64,000 nucleotides of DNA from CAVURS01 sp963834425. GTDB lineage: Bacteria; Actinomycetota; Actinomycetes; Actinomycetales; CAVURS01. Under the pieces are notes generated by a model that worked only from the letters and a program-made list of their open reading frames with translations, searched no databases and was not told the origin of the DNA. Shown one piece after another: positions 29,465 to 39,232 of the stretch. The DNA lies in the NCBI GenBank assembly GCA_963834425.1, contig CAWIBR010000013.1:1364001-1428000 (forward strand). Direction: 5' to 3'. Position 1 is the first letter of the stretch. Each line of letters begins with the position of its first letter. The translations under genes and the position numbers were made by a program.

Positions 29465-30416
29465 CTAGTTGGGGGTGGGGCTGGGGAGTTGGCCGTAGAG
29501 CCGGTTGGTCGCCGAGACGGTCTCGATGGTGCTGGTCGCGGTGAACACGATCGGGTCCAACGGCACTGCCAGCGCGCCGGGTCCACCGCCGAGCTGGATC
29601 GTCGCGCTCCAGGTCAACGTGAGCGTCGCCTTCTGCTCGGCCGACCTGCGGGTAGACGCCCTCGACGTAATAGCCGCCCGCCTCCGGCCCGGTCGGATCC
29701 ACCGCCTGCGTGTACGGATGACCCGGCCCGCTGCCGCGCTGGCCACCACCCAGATCCCACCCGTAGGACGGGTCGGCCGTGATCGCCCCCGGCACCGGCA
29801 CCGTCACCTCCAGCGTCGTCTCATGCTGAACCGGCGCCGAATACACCACCGGCAGGTTCACCAACGTGCGACCACCCGGCGGCTGCACCGCCACCCGCGG
29901 CCGACCCACCGCCTTGACCAACTCCTGCCGCACCGCCGCCACCACCGCCGCCATCGGCACCGCCCGCCCCCGATACACACACACCGGCTTACCCACCGGC
30001 AGCAAGGGACCCTCCGGCACGCCACCGTGAGCCTTGCGCGCCCGCAACGCCTGCCACCGCGTCGCCTTCAACGTCTCCCCGTTCGCGCCCTTCAGATCCG
30101 GACACGAGACGGCCAGCTCGCACAACGTGTCCCGGCCCCCACCGGTATTCGCCGTGCACACCGCCTGCAGGACGGTAGACGGTACAGGCTTCCCGTCGGA
30201 TCGTCCGAGGCCGTGATCCTCGTACCCTCACTGAACGTCTTCGAGTCCGGGTCGTACTTCCACCCCAGCTCCCCGCACGTGGAGGCGTGGGCCTCGTAGG
30301 TCCCAAGATACGGGACGACTGCATGAACCCGCCTCCGCCGGCGACAGGGCGACGATCGATTGGGCTCCGACCAGTGCGGCCAGAACCAGCAGCCGAGGCG
30401 ATTCCGAGCGTTTCAA
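29465..30416 (-). CDS. Secreted protein of unknown function, frame broken
   Basis: Reading across breaks gives a signal peptide from TTG 30416 (KRSESPRLLVLAALVGAQSI, then VALSPAEAG). The rest appears in other frames: EAHASTCGELGWKYDPDSKT, VCTANTGGGRDTLCELAVSC, PLLPVGKPVCVYRGRAVP, VYSAPVQHETTLEVTVPVPG and YGQLPSPTPN at the end. Breaks lie near 30320, 30175 and 29645. Several Cys pairs and beta-rich spacing suggest an extracellular, possibly disulfide-bonded protein. TTGA overlap with the lipoprotein gene suggests co-expression. I do not recognise the family with confidence; similar proteins in Nocardioides-like genomes are annotated only as hypothetical. Confidence 0.65.
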
Positions 30417-30983
30417 CTGAGCAACTGCGCGTTCGTGACCAGCCAAGCGCCGTCGATGAGCCTGGCGTCCCAGACGAACTGGCCCGGGCTTGCCAGCGTC
30501 GTATCGCGCAACGACCTTCTGGCCGGCGAAGCACCTTCGGACGCAGCCTGAGCGACGCTGCCTTGCACGATCACATGCTTCGGATCCGCGGAAGCGACCC
30601 GGAGCCCGGTCAGTCGAGTACTGTCCGCCGACGATGCGCTCGTGCTTGCGGGCGATGGCGTCGATGGTCTGAGCGTCACCAAGGCAGAGCGCGCAGGTCT
30701 TGGTGAAGGTGGCGCGGTAGGCGGTGGAGGAGCCGGACTTCAGCATCGCGTTGTAGGCATCGAACATCCGCTGGACCGCCGCGATCGCGGCCGGGCCGGG
30801 ATCCTGGGTCGGCGTCGCACTGGCCGTCGTCGTCGGTGGGGCCGTGCCCGGGTGCCCGGTCGGCGCATCGATCGGCGCCGGGTCCGAGCCCGAACACCCG
30901 GCCAGCACCACCAGGCCGACCGCGACCGTCGCCGAGATCAGCCCGGCAACCACAGCTCTGCCCGCACGAGCCCCCTGGCGCAT
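30413..30983 (-). CDS. DUF6318-like lipoprotein, one frame break
   Basis: The ATG at 30983 opens a lipoprotein signal ending VGLVVLAGCSGSDPAP (lipobox LAGC). A Pro/Thr linker follows, then AAIAAVQRMFDAYNAMLKSG and ATFTKTCALCLGD, which resembles the DUF6318 cysteine pair region. One surplus base near 30620–30630 shifts the frame; the rest is DSTRLTGLRVASADPKHVIV and FVWDARLIDGAWLVTNAQLL. Likely an NTF2-like extracellular domain. It precedes, and overlaps by 4 nt, the gene for the secreted unknown protein. Confidence 0.65.
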
Positions 30984-31043
30984 GCCGCACAAGGTACCGA
31001 ACGTTGTGCATCGGGCAAACCACCCATGTGGACAACCGCTGCC

Positions 31044-31121
31044 CGCCAACTCGGCGGGCCGAAGTCCCCCCATCCGCCCGCAGCGGCCGGCGCAACGCGA
31101 GTTCGGCCCGCCGAGTTGGCG
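31044..31121. repeat. Perfect 20-bp inverted repeat
   Basis: CGCCAACTCGGCGGGCCGAA at 31044–31063 is exactly complementary to 31102–31121, with a 38-nt loop. It lies about 100 nt beyond the stop of the response-regulator gene and before the lipoprotein start, so it could be a terminator-like hairpin or a dispersed element. There is no T-run after the hairpin. Confidence 0.8.
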
Positions 31122-31218
31122 CGTCCGCGGAGCGCGGTCAGCTGGCCCAGGCCGGATCGGAGCCCGAGGGACTTCAGGGGTGGCGCCGTCAGGCAGGCCG
31201 AGGAGACCGACCTGCGGG

Positions 31219-31842
31219 CTAGGGCGCGAGCAGCCAGCCGCGCTCGTCGGCGATCCGGACCGCCTCGGCCCGGGTCCGCGCGCCGGTCTTGCCGATCGCC
31301 GCCGAGAGGTAGTTGCGCACCGTCCCCTCGGACAGGTGCAGCGAGAAGGCCAGGTCGGCGACCGTCCCGCCGTCGCGGGCCGCGCGCAGCACCTCGCTCT
31401 CCCGGCCGGTCAGCGGGCTCTCCCCCGTGGCCAGCGTCTCCGCAGCCAGGCTCGGATCGACCACGCGCAGGCCGGCGTTCACCCGGCGGACGGCGTCGGC
31501 GAGCTGGCGGGCCGGGGTGTCCTTGACCACGAACCCGCTCGCACCGGCCTCCATGGCCCGCCGCAAGTAGCCCGGGCGGCCGAAGGTCGTCACGACCAGC
31601 ACTTTGCAGCTCGGCAGGGCTGCCCGCAGAGCGCCCGTCGCGGCGATGCCGTCCAGCCCCGGCATCTCGACGTCCAGCAGCGCGACGTCGGGGCGGGTCC
31701 TTCGGGCCTCGGCGACCACCTCGTCGCCGCGACCGACCTCGGCCACGACCTCGAGATCGCCTTCGAGATCCAACAGCGCCGCCAGGGCGCCGCGAACCAG
31801 CGCTTGGTCGTCGGCCAGCAACAACCGGATCGGCTCGCTCAC
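31219..31842 (-). CDS. NarL/DesR-type response regulator
   Basis: A 207-residue two-component regulator. The receiver domain has the acidic pair ADD (10–12), the phospho-acceptor Asp57 in VALLDVEMPG and the Lys in GFVVKDTPARQLADAV. The LuxR-type helix-turn-helix follows (LTGRESEVLRAARDG, VADLAFSLHLSEGTVRNYLS). Overlaps the kinase gene by 4 nt. With the ABC exporter genes it forms a four-gene unit resembling DesKR-linked transporter operons. Signal unknown. Confidence 0.93.
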   Translation of the reverse strand: MSEPIRLLLADDQALVRGALAALLDLEGDLEVVAEVGRGDEVVAEARRTRPDVALLDVEMPGLDGIAATGALRAALPSCKVLVVTTFGRPGYLRRAMEAGASGFVVKDTPARQLADAVRRVNAGLRVVDPSLAAETLATGESPLTGRESEVLRAARDGGTVADLAFSLHLSEGTVRNYLSAAIGKTGARTRAEAVRIADERGWLLAP

Positions 31843-33086
31843 CGGGCCCCCGCGGCGTCCAGGCTCAGCCGGAAGCCGCGCCCGCCATCGCCGTGGCCGA
31901 CAGTCATCGTCGCGCCGGCCGCGCGGGCTCGCTCCCGCAAACCGGACAGCCCGTGACCGGGCGTCGGGTCGGGCTCACCAGCAGCCCCCGGACAGTCGTC
32001 GACCCCGCGCCCGTCGTCGATCACCTCGACGTGGTCGCGGCTGACGCGCACAGTGCACCGCGAGGCGCCGCTGTGGCGGACCACATTGGTCACGCCCTCG
32101 CGCACGGCCCAACCGAAAAGTTCGCGGCGCTCCCCCGGCACCTCATCGACGGCACCCGGAAGGTCAGGCGTGATCCCGGCGGCGGTCAACGCCGACTTCG
32201 CGTTGGCCAGCTCACGGGACAGCGTCACCTCCCGGAAGCCACCGATGGTCGCGCGGACATCAGCCAGGGCCTCGCGCGAAAGCCGTTCCAGGTCAGCGAT
32301 TTCCGCCTTGGCCTTGGCGGTGTCGACCTCGATCAGCCGACCGGCGAGCTCGGCCTTGACCGTGATCACCGTCAGCGAATGCCCGAGGATGTCGTGCATG
32401 TCGCGAGCCATCCGCTCACGCTCGGCCGACACGGCCAACTCGGCCACTTCGTCCCGCGCGACCATCAGCTGGGCGTTGCGGTCGAAGGCCAGTCGCATCC
32501 CGAAGACGGCGAGCGCGGCGAGGATCACTCCGAGCGCGTTGCCGGCGCCCTCGCCGTGCCAGCTGTCGATCGAGTACGTCGCGATGCTGATGCCCGCGGC
32601 CAGCGCGCCGACGAGAGCCCAGGCATAGGCAACGGGCAGCAGCATCATGGCCGAGGCCGAGATGTAGACCGCCGTGGCCGTGCCGTGCGAGCCGGCCGCA
32701 GGAATCGTCAACAACCCCAGGGCTACAAGTGCCAGCACCAGGGTCATCCTGCGGCGGATTGGCATGTTCGTCAGACCTGGCGGCCGGTAGCGGCGGGCCC
32801 AGATGAAGATGCTGAGATAGACGGCAGCGAACAGCCCGATCGCGATGTAGCCCACGACCTGGACGACGCCAGGCTCGTGGTTGTGGATGGCCGAGATCGG
32901 GTCGACCAGGTAGAAGAGCCAGACTGCGCCAAAGATCCAGCCCCAGCGGCTGCGCCCTTCGACGGCCCCCTCGCGACGGCGCCAGGCCGGCGTTTCGTCG
33001 ACGGGCCGCCACTCCGGCCGCACCAGCTTGCTCACGGCCAAAACTCTAGACGCCGGGTCGGCCTCCGGGGCCGCGGAATTGGGCAT
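31839..33086 (-). CDS. DesK-like sensor histidine kinase
   Basis: A 415-residue membrane kinase. Hydrophobic helices run from about residue 49 to 200 (WGWIFGAVWLFYLVD, VVGYIAIGLFAAVYLSIFIW, MTLVLALVALGLLTIPA, MMLLPVAYAWALVGALAAG, ALGVILAALAVFGM). The HisKA_3 box is ERERMARDMHDILGHS with phospho-His231, and the HATPase has VIDDGRGVDD and GHGLSGLRERA. DesK-family kinases sense membrane or envelope changes. No extracytoplasmic sensor domain is visible. Operon with its response regulator and the ABC exporter. Confidence 0.92.
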   Translation of the reverse strand: MPNSAAPEADPASRVLAVSKLVRPEWRPVDETPAWRRREGAVEGRSRWGWIFGAVWLFYLVDPISAIHNHEPGVVQVVGYIAIGLFAAVYLSIFIWARRYRPPGLTNMPIRRRMTLVLALVALGLLTIPAAGSHGTATAVYISASAMMLLPVAYAWALVGALAAGISIATYSIDSWHGEGAGNALGVILAALAVFGMRLAFDRNAQLMVARDEVAELAVSAERERMARDMHDILGHSLTVITVKAELAGRLIEVDTAKAKAEIADLERLSREALADVRATIGGFREVTLSRELANAKSALTAAGITPDLPGAVDEVPGERRELFGWAVREGVTNVVRHSGASRCTVRVSRDHVEVIDDGRGVDDCPGAAGEPDPTPGHGLSGLRERARAAGATMTVGHGDGGRGFRLSLDAAGAR

Positions 33087-33089
33087 GGC

Positions 33090-33905
33090 TCAGACCCGGG
33101 CCGTGTCCTTGCGGAAGCGCCAGATCGCGCCGCCCGTGAAGATGGCCAGCCAGAGCAGCAGGTTCACGACCCAGCCGAGATGCACGGCGTCGCCGGTCAG
33201 CGGCGCATGCACCAGTTCGTTGAGCCCGTACATCGGCGTGAACTCGGCGATCCGGCGGAAGGTCGAGTCCATCTGGCTCAGCGGGATGAAGAGGCCGCCG
33301 GCGAAGGCCAGCAGGGCCAGCACCGGGCCGAGGATCTGCATCACGTTCTCACTCGGCAGCAGGTACCCCATGAAGAGACCGAACGCGGCGAACACGATCG
33401 AGCCCACCCACGCGATCACCGCCGTCTCGATCCACAGGTGCCCGTCCATCTGGGCTCCGTGGGCGTGGCCGAGCAAGAACACAACGATGACCGGGATCGC
33501 GCCCAGCACCATCGCTGTGATGACCTTGATGGCGATGTACGCCGCGGACGACAGCGGCGTCAGCCGCAGCTGCCGGCTCCAGCCGGCGGCCCGCTCGATC
33601 GACACCATGGCGCCGCCGCTGGTCGTGGCCAGCATCGCGCCGTAGACGGCCATGCTGATCATCACGAAGGCCGCGACGTTGCCGTTCCCGGCACTGTCGT
33701 TCGAGTAGTCCTTGCCCGCGCCGAAGATCAGGTAGAACAACGGCGGCAGGGCGACGGTGAAGATCAGCGTGCGCTTGTTGCGCAGCAGCCGACGGATCTC
33801 GAGCCGCACGTAGCGCAGGTTGAAGCCACCCCAGGGCGGCACCCGGCGGTCGGCAATCGAGGCGATCGGCGGGATCGGCGCGGCGGGGCTGGTGGTGGCG
33901 CTCAT
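33090..33905 (-). CDS. ABC-2 type transporter permease
   Basis: A 271-residue integral membrane protein with about six helices. LRYVRLEIRRLLRNKRTLIF is the usual N-terminal lead-in, followed by VALPPLFYLIFGAGKDYS and helices such as AFVMISMAVYGAMLATTSGG. EFTPMYGLNELVHAPLTGDA near the end is typical of ABC-2 permeases. It pairs with the ATP-binding protein encoded just upstream (ATGA overlap). Substrate unknown; exporters of this type with a DesK/DesR pair are often drug or lipid related. Confidence 0.9.
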   Translation of the reverse strand: MSATTSPAAPIPPIASIADRRVPPWGGFNLRYVRLEIRRLLRNKRTLIFTVALPPLFYLIFGAGKDYSNDSAGNGNVAAFVMISMAVYGAMLATTSGGAMVSIERAAGWSRQLRLTPLSSAAYIAIKVITAMVLGAIPVIVVFLLGHAHGAQMDGHLWIETAVIAWVGSIVFAAFGLFMGYLLPSENVMQILGPVLALLAFAGGLFIPLSQMDSTFRRIAEFTPMYGLNELVHAPLTGDAVHLGWVVNLLLWLAIFTGGAIWRFRKDTARV

Positions 33906-34892
33906 TGGACAGCTCCATTCGGGTCGACGGAAGCCACGGCGGGAGCGCCGTCGCCGGTCAGGGCGATGAACGCGTCCTCGAGGTTCTGTGCGGTGATCTC
34001 CAGGTCCCGTGCGTCGGTCTGGGTGAGCAGATGCCGAGCGACCGCATCAGAGTCGTTGGCGTGCAACAGAACTGTGTCGCCCCGGAGCTCCACCGAGTCG
34101 ACGCCGGGGACACCCAGCAACGCCACCTCGGTCGCGCCCGGCAGCGTCGCTCGCACCGTGCGTCCGGAGGCCATCGCCTTGATCTCGGCGGCGGTCCCGT
34201 CGGCCACGATCCGACCGTGCCGAACCAGGATGACCCGGTCGGCGTAGAGGTCGGCCTCCTCCAGGTAGTGCGTCGCGAAGAGCACCGTGCGCCCGCGCTT
34301 GCGCGTCCTGACGGATCGCGCCCCAGAAGTCACGACGGCCTTCGACGTCCATCCCGGTCGTCGGCTCGTCCAGGACGAGCAGCTCGGGGTCGGGCAGCAA
34401 GGCCATCGCGAAGCGCAGCCGCTGCTGCTGGCCGCCCGAACACTTGCCGACCATCCGATCGCCGATGTCACCGATGCCGGCGCGCTGCAACACTTCCTCG
34501 ACCGGACGGGTCTGCGCGAAAAGGGTCGCGGTCAGCTGGACCGTCTCCAGGACGGTCAGGTCCTTCAGCAGGCCGCCGGTCTGCATCACCGCCGCGACCA
34601 GCCCCTTGGCGATGGCTTGCCGCGGCTCCATGCCATAGACCTCGACCCGGCCCTGAGTGGGCTGCGAGAGCCCGAGGACCATGTCGATGGTCGAGGTCTT
34701 GCCGGCGCCGTTCGGACCGAGGAAGGCGACGATCTCACCGGGCTGGATGCTCAGGTCGATGCCGTCGACGGCCCGGACGCTGCCGAAATGCTTGTGCAGG
34801 TCCTGCAGCGCGATCGCGGCCAGCCCGCCGGAGGTCCCGGTCGTGGAGTCGACCCGGGAGGACCCTGCGTCCAGGGCAGTCGGTTGGTTCAT
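33902..34892 (-). CDS. ABC transporter ATP-binding protein, one frame break
   Basis: The first part (ATG 34892, MNQPTALDAGSS) has Walker A GPNGAGKTST, Q-loop VMQTGG, signature CSGGQQQRLRFAMALL and Walker B LLVLDEPTTGMD. After AIRQDAQA one surplus base in GCGCGGGCGC near 34297 shifts the frame. The rest reads GRTVLFATHYLEEADLYADR with the switch His, and then the C-terminal accessory domain. All catalytic elements exist across the two frames. Total 991 nt. First gene of the exporter–DesKR operon. Confidence 0.85.
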
Positions 34893-34952
34893 GCCACTCA
34901 GGTTGCCGCTTCGTCGCCCCCAGCACCCCAGTGAGGCGTCACCACCGCGCTG

Positions 34953-34964
34953 TGACACATGTCA
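34953..34964. promoter_or_regulatory. TGACA-N2-TGTCA operator candidate
   Basis: TGACACATGTCA has inverted TGACA/TGTCA arms around a CA centre, about 60 nt before the ABC ATPase ATG and the only such site I noticed in the leader. Short TGACA-type dyads are typical of NarL/DesR-family regulators, and one is encoded in this operon. Binding is inferred. Confidence 0.4.
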
Positions 34965-34973
34965 GGAGCGGCA

Positions 34974-37685
34974 CTACTCCCCCGGCTTCCGCGGGGTGAC
35001 CATCAACGCGGCCCGGCCGCTCTCCAGCCGGGCCACCGGCACCCGGAACGGCGAGCACGACACGTAGTCGATCAGGATCGAGGCGAAGAAGTGGATCGAG
35101 TCGGGGTCGCCCCCGTGCTCACCACAGACCCCGATCTTGAGTGATGGGTTGCTCTCCTTGCCCTCCCAGGCCGCGATCGACACCAGGCGGCCGACCCCGT
35201 CGGTGTCCAGGCTCTCGAACGGGCTGACCGCGAAGATCCCGGCCTCGATGTATTGCGAGAAGAACGCCGCCTCGACGTCGTCGCGGCTGAAGCCCCAGGC
35301 GGTCTGGGTCAGGTCGTTGGTGCCGAAGGAGAAGAAGTCCGCGGCCTCCGCGATCTGGTGAGCCGTCATCGCCGCGCGTGGCAACTCGATCATGGTGCCG
35401 ATCGGCAGCATGATCTCGAGCTGACGACTCGCGGCGACGTCCGCGACTGCGGCTGCGGTGCGCTCGCGCAGCAGCTCGAGCTCCTGGACGGCCGCCACCA
35501 GCGGAATCATGATCTCGGGTCGAGGGTCCTGTCCGCGCTCGCGCAGGTCGGCGTAGGCCTCGGCCACGGCGCGGACCTGGAGCTCGTAGAGCTCGGGCAC
35601 GACGATGCCCAGCCGGACCCCGCGCATGCCGAGCATCGGGTTCTGCTCGTGCAGGCGCTGCACCTGTTGCAGCAGCTTCACCCGCTCCGGGTCGACCTCG
35701 CCCTTGGCCTCATTGACCGCCACCTCGACCGAGAGCGAGGTCAGGTCGGGCAGGAACTCGTGGAGCGGGGGGTCGAGCAGCCGAATGGTCACCGGCAGAC
35801 CATCCATCGCCGTCAAGATGTCGCTGAAATCCTTGCGCTGCAACGGAAGTAGTTTGCGCAGATGAGTACGACGCTCGTCGCCGTCCCGGGCCAAGATGAC
35901 CTGCTCGACCAGCTTGCGACGTTCGCCCAGGAACATGTGCTCGGTGCGGCACAGCCCGATGCCGTGCGCCCCGAAGCTGCGGGCTCGCGCCGCATCCGGA
36001 GCCGTGTCGGCGTTCGCCCGCACGCCCAACCCGTTCTGACTGTCGGCGTGGGTCATCAACCGGCGGACCGACGCGACCAGGTCCTCCTGGTCCCCGCTGT
36101 CGGCATCGAGGTCGGCGTTCACGTTGAGCGCCGTGGTCACCGCACTCGGCGAGACGGGCACCTCCCCGAGGAAGACCTCGCCGGTGCTGCCGTCGATCGA
36201 GATCACGTCGCCCTCGGCGAAGCTGCGCCCCTCCGGCGTGGTGACGGTGCGCTGCCGCGGGTCGACGCGCAGCGCCTCGACACCCACGACGCAGGTGCGG
36301 CCCATGCCCCGCGCGACGACGGCGGCGTGCGACGTCTTGCCGCCGCGGGACGTGAGGACGCCCCGCGCCGCCACCATGCCGCCCAGGTCGTCCGGGTTGG
36401 TCTCACGGCGGACCAGGATCACGTCCTCGCCGTCGTTCGCCCACTTCACGGCGGTGGCCGAGTCGAACGCCGCCTTCCCCACTGCCGCACCGGGACTGGC
36501 TCCCATGCCGGTCGCGATCAGGTCCCGCTTCGCGTCGGGGTCGAACTGCGGGAACATCAGCTGCGCCAGCTGGGCCCCGGTCACCCGTTTCAGCGCCTCG
36601 TCGAGCTCGATCACGCCCTCATCGACCAGCTGCACGGCGATCCGGAAGGCCGCGGCGGGAGTGCGCTTGCCGACTCGCGTCTGCAGCATCCAGAGCTTGC
36701 CCGCCTCGATGGTGAACTCGATGTCGCACAGATCCCGGTAGTGCTGCTCGAGGGTGGCCATTGCTGCGAGCAACTCGGCGTACGCCGCGGGGTCGAGCTG
36801 CTCGAGATCGGCCAGCGGCACCGTGTTCCGGATGCCCGCCACGACGTCCTCGCCCTGCGCGTTGGACAGGTAGTCGCCATAGACCCCCTGCGCACCCGAC
36901 GAAGGATCGCGGGTGAAGCAGACCCCGGTCCCACTGTCCGGACCGAGGTTGCCGAACACCATGGCGACCACGTTGACCGCCGTACCCAGGTCGTCCGGGA
37001 TGCGTTCCTGGCGCCGGTAGATCTTGGCCCGCTCGGTGTTCCAGGAGCCGAAGACCGCGCGGATCGCCAGGTCCAGTTGCTCGCGTGGGTCCTGGGGGAA
37101 GTCGTGACCGGTCTCCTCGGCGATGACCTTCTCGTAGGTGCCGACAAGCCATCGCAGATCGTCCGCCGTCAGGTCTACGTCGTTGGTTGCCCCCCGGTCG
37201 GACTTGAGCTCGTCGAGCGCGTCGGCGAACTTGTCGGCCGCGATGCCAAGGACGGTCGCGCCGAACATCTGCAGCAGTCGGCGATAGCTGTCCCAGGCGA
37301 ACCGCGGGTTGCCGCTCTTGGCGGCCAGCCCCTCGACCGAGGCGTCGTTGAGGCCGACGTTGAGGACGGTCTCCATCATCCCCGGCATCGAGATCGCCGC
37401 TCCGGAGCGCACCGAGACCAGCAGCGGGTCCTCTGGGTCCCCGAGCCGCCGGCCCATGGCGCGCTCCAGCGCCTGGAGGTGCTCGGTCACCTGGTCGGCC
37501 AGCCCGTCCGGCTCGGAGCCGCTCGCCAGCCAGGCCCGGCAGGCCTCGGTGGTGATCGTGAAACCCGGCGGTACGGGCAGACCGAGCTTGGTCATCTCGG
37601 CGAGGTTGGCCCCCTTGCCGCCCAACAGGTCGGCCTGGTCCTTGTCGCCGTGCGCGAAATCGTAGACATACGTCGTCGTCGCCAC
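34974..37685 (-). CDS. ppdK: Pyruvate, phosphate dikinase
   Basis: A 903-residue enzyme that interconverts pyruvate + ATP + Pi and PEP + AMP + PPi. The nucleotide domain opens YDFAHGDKDQADLLGGKGAN. The swivelling domain has GGKTSHAAVVARGMGRTCVV with the phospho-His near residue 454. The PEP domain carries HGIGLCRTEHMF and ends with the catalytic Cys in GVCGEHGGDPDS near 857. Length is standard. Gives PEP/pyruvate flexibility or gluconeogenic PEP in organisms that also have pyruvate kinase. Intact over 2.7 kb. Confidence 0.97.
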   Translation of the reverse strand: MATTTYVYDFAHGDKDQADLLGGKGANLAEMTKLGLPVPPGFTITTEACRAWLASGSEPDGLADQVTEHLQALERAMGRRLGDPEDPLLVSVRSGAAISMPGMMETVLNVGLNDASVEGLAAKSGNPRFAWDSYRRLLQMFGATVLGIAADKFADALDELKSDRGATNDVDLTADDLRWLVGTYEKVIAEETGHDFPQDPREQLDLAIRAVFGSWNTERAKIYRRQERIPDDLGTAVNVVAMVFGNLGPDSGTGVCFTRDPSSGAQGVYGDYLSNAQGEDVVAGIRNTVPLADLEQLDPAAYAELLAAMATLEQHYRDLCDIEFTIEAGKLWMLQTRVGKRTPAAAFRIAVQLVDEGVIELDEALKRVTGAQLAQLMFPQFDPDAKRDLIATGMGASPGAAVGKAAFDSATAVKWANDGEDVILVRRETNPDDLGGMVAARGVLTSRGGKTSHAAVVARGMGRTCVVGVEALRVDPRQRTVTTPEGRSFAEGDVISIDGSTGEVFLGEVPVSPSAVTTALNVNADLDADSGDQEDLVASVRRLMTHADSQNGLGVRANADTAPDAARARSFGAHGIGLCRTEHMFLGERRKLVEQVILARDGDERRTHLRKLLPLQRKDFSDILTAMDGLPVTIRLLDPPLHEFLPDLTSLSVEVAVNEAKGEVDPERVKLLQQVQRLHEQNPMLGMRGVRLGIVVPELYELQVRAVAEAYADLRERGQDPRPEIMIPLVAAVQELELLRERTAAAVADVAASRQLEIMLPIGTMIELPRAAMTAHQIAEAADFFSFGTNDLTQTAWGFSRDDVEAAFFSQYIEAGIFAVSPFESLDTDGVGRLVSIAAWEGKESNPSLKIGVCGEHGGDPDSIHFFASILIDYVSCSPFRVPVARLESGRAALMVTPRKPGE

Positions 37686-37757
37686 AGCCTCACTCTGCCG
37701 CGCTCCACCCGCTGCGGCTAGATGACGAAGGTCCCATCCAAGACCCGCGGACGGCGA

Positions 37758-39146
37758 TCAGCAGCCGGGGAGGCGCTCCGCGAGGTAGCCACGGACCCGG
37801 TCGAGAGCCACCCGCTCCTGCTCCATCGAGTCACGCGAGCGCACCGTCACCGCGAGATCCTCCGCCGTCTCGAAATCGACGGTGACGCAGTACGGCGTGC
37901 CGATCTCGTCCTGGCGGCGGTAGCGGCGACCGATCGCGCCCGCGTCGTCGAAGTCGACGTTCCAGGACTCACGCAGGTCGGTCGCCAGCGCCTTGGCCGC
38001 GGGCGATAGGTCGGCATGGCGGGACAGCGGCAGCACAGCCACCTTGACCGGGGCCAGCCGCGGGTCCAGGCGCAGGACGACCCGCTTGTCGACGCCGCCC
38101 TTGGTGTTGGGGGCTTCGTCCTCGGCGTACGCATCGAGCAGGAAGGCGAGCGTCGCCCGGGTGAGTCCGGCTGCGGGCTCGATGACGTAGGGCACCCAGC
38201 GTTCGCCGGTTGCCTGGTCCTGGTAGCTCAGGTCGGTGCCCGAGTGCTCGGAGTGCGTCGTGAGGTCGAAGTTGGTCCGGTTGGCGATGCCCTCGAGCTC
38301 GTCGAAGTCCTTGCCGCCGAAGCCGAACCGGTACTCGATGTCGACCGTCCGCGTCGAGTAGTGGGAGAGCTTCTCCTTGGGGTGCTCGAAGAAGCGCAGG
38401 TTGTCGGCCGACAGGCCCAGACCGAGGTACCAGTTCCAGCGCTCCTGCAACCAGTACTCGTGCCACTGCTCGTCAGTGCCCGGCTCGACGAAGAACTCCA
38501 TCTCCATCTGCTCGAACTCGCGGGTCCGGAAGATGAAGTTGCCCGGCGTGATCTCGTTGCGGAACGACTTGCCGGTCTGGGCAATGCCGAACGGCGGCTT
38601 CTTGCGGGCCGCCGTCATGACGTTCTTGACGTTGACGAAGATGCCCTGCGCGGTCTCCGGGCGAAGGTAGGCCAGGCCTTCCTCGCTCTCCACCGGGCCG
38701 AGGTAGGTCTTGAGCAGGCCGCTGAACTGCCGCGGCTCGGTGAAGGCGCCCTTGGTGCCGCAGTGCGGGCAGCTGATCTCGGCCAGGCCCTCGGGCAGGC
38801 GGCCCTTGCGCCGCTCGAAATCCTCCTGCAGGTGGTCGACCCGGAAGCGGTGATGGCAGTTCTGGCACTCGGTCAGCGGGTCGGTGAAGGTCTCGACATG
38901 CCCCGAGGCCACCCACACCTCGCGGGGCAGGATGACCGAGGAGTCCAAGCCCACGACGTCGTCGCGACGCTGCACCATCGCCCGCCACCACTGCCGGCGG
39001 ATGTTCTCCTTCAGCTCGACACCGAGCGGCCCGTAGTCCCAGGCCGACCGCGTCCCGCCGTAGATCTCACCGCTGGGGAAGACGAACCCCCGACGCTTGG
39101 CCAGGCTGACCACGGCGTCGTTGCGAGCCTCGAGCGGGCTGGCCAC
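37758..39146 (-). CDS. glyS: Glycine–tRNA ligase
   Basis: A 462-residue class II, alpha2-type glycyl-tRNA synthetase (bacterial/eukaryotic-like single-chain form). Opening: KRRGFVFPSGEIYGGTRSAW. Motif 2 region: FRNEITPGNFIFRTREFEQM. A Cys4 zinc site (CQNCHHRF ... CPHCG) lies between. The anticodon-binding domain ends the protein (RYRRQDEIGTPYCVTVDF). Start ATG 39146. Standalone between ppdK and the divergent DUF6703 gene. Confidence 0.97.
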   Translation of the reverse strand: MASPLEARNDAVVSLAKRRGFVFPSGEIYGGTRSAWDYGPLGVELKENIRRQWWRAMVQRRDDVVGLDSSVILPREVWVASGHVETFTDPLTECQNCHHRFRVDHLQEDFERRKGRLPEGLAEISCPHCGTKGAFTEPRQFSGLLKTYLGPVESEEGLAYLRPETAQGIFVNVKNVMTAARKKPPFGIAQTGKSFRNEITPGNFIFRTREFEQMEMEFFVEPGTDEQWHEYWLQERWNWYLGLGLSADNLRFFEHPKEKLSHYSTRTVDIEYRFGFGGKDFDELEGIANRTNFDLTTHSEHSGTDLSYQDQATGERWVPYVIEPAAGLTRATLAFLLDAYAEDEAPNTKGGVDKRVVLRLDPRLAPVKVAVLPLSRHADLSPAAKALATDLRESWNVDFDDAGAIGRRYRRQDEIGTPYCVTVDFETAEDLAVTVRSRDSMEQERVALDRVRGYLAERLPGC

Positions 39147-39232
39147 GGCAGATCACTCTCCAGAGTTGGACGACCGGTCGAGACGCGCTCGGACGGGTAC
39201 GACGGATGAGGGGCCCAGGCTACCGGCCTGGC

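Noticed and set aside
35862..37721. 619-residue plus-strand frame opposite ppdK
   Set aside because: Antisense shadow; ppdK motifs on the minus strand are complete.
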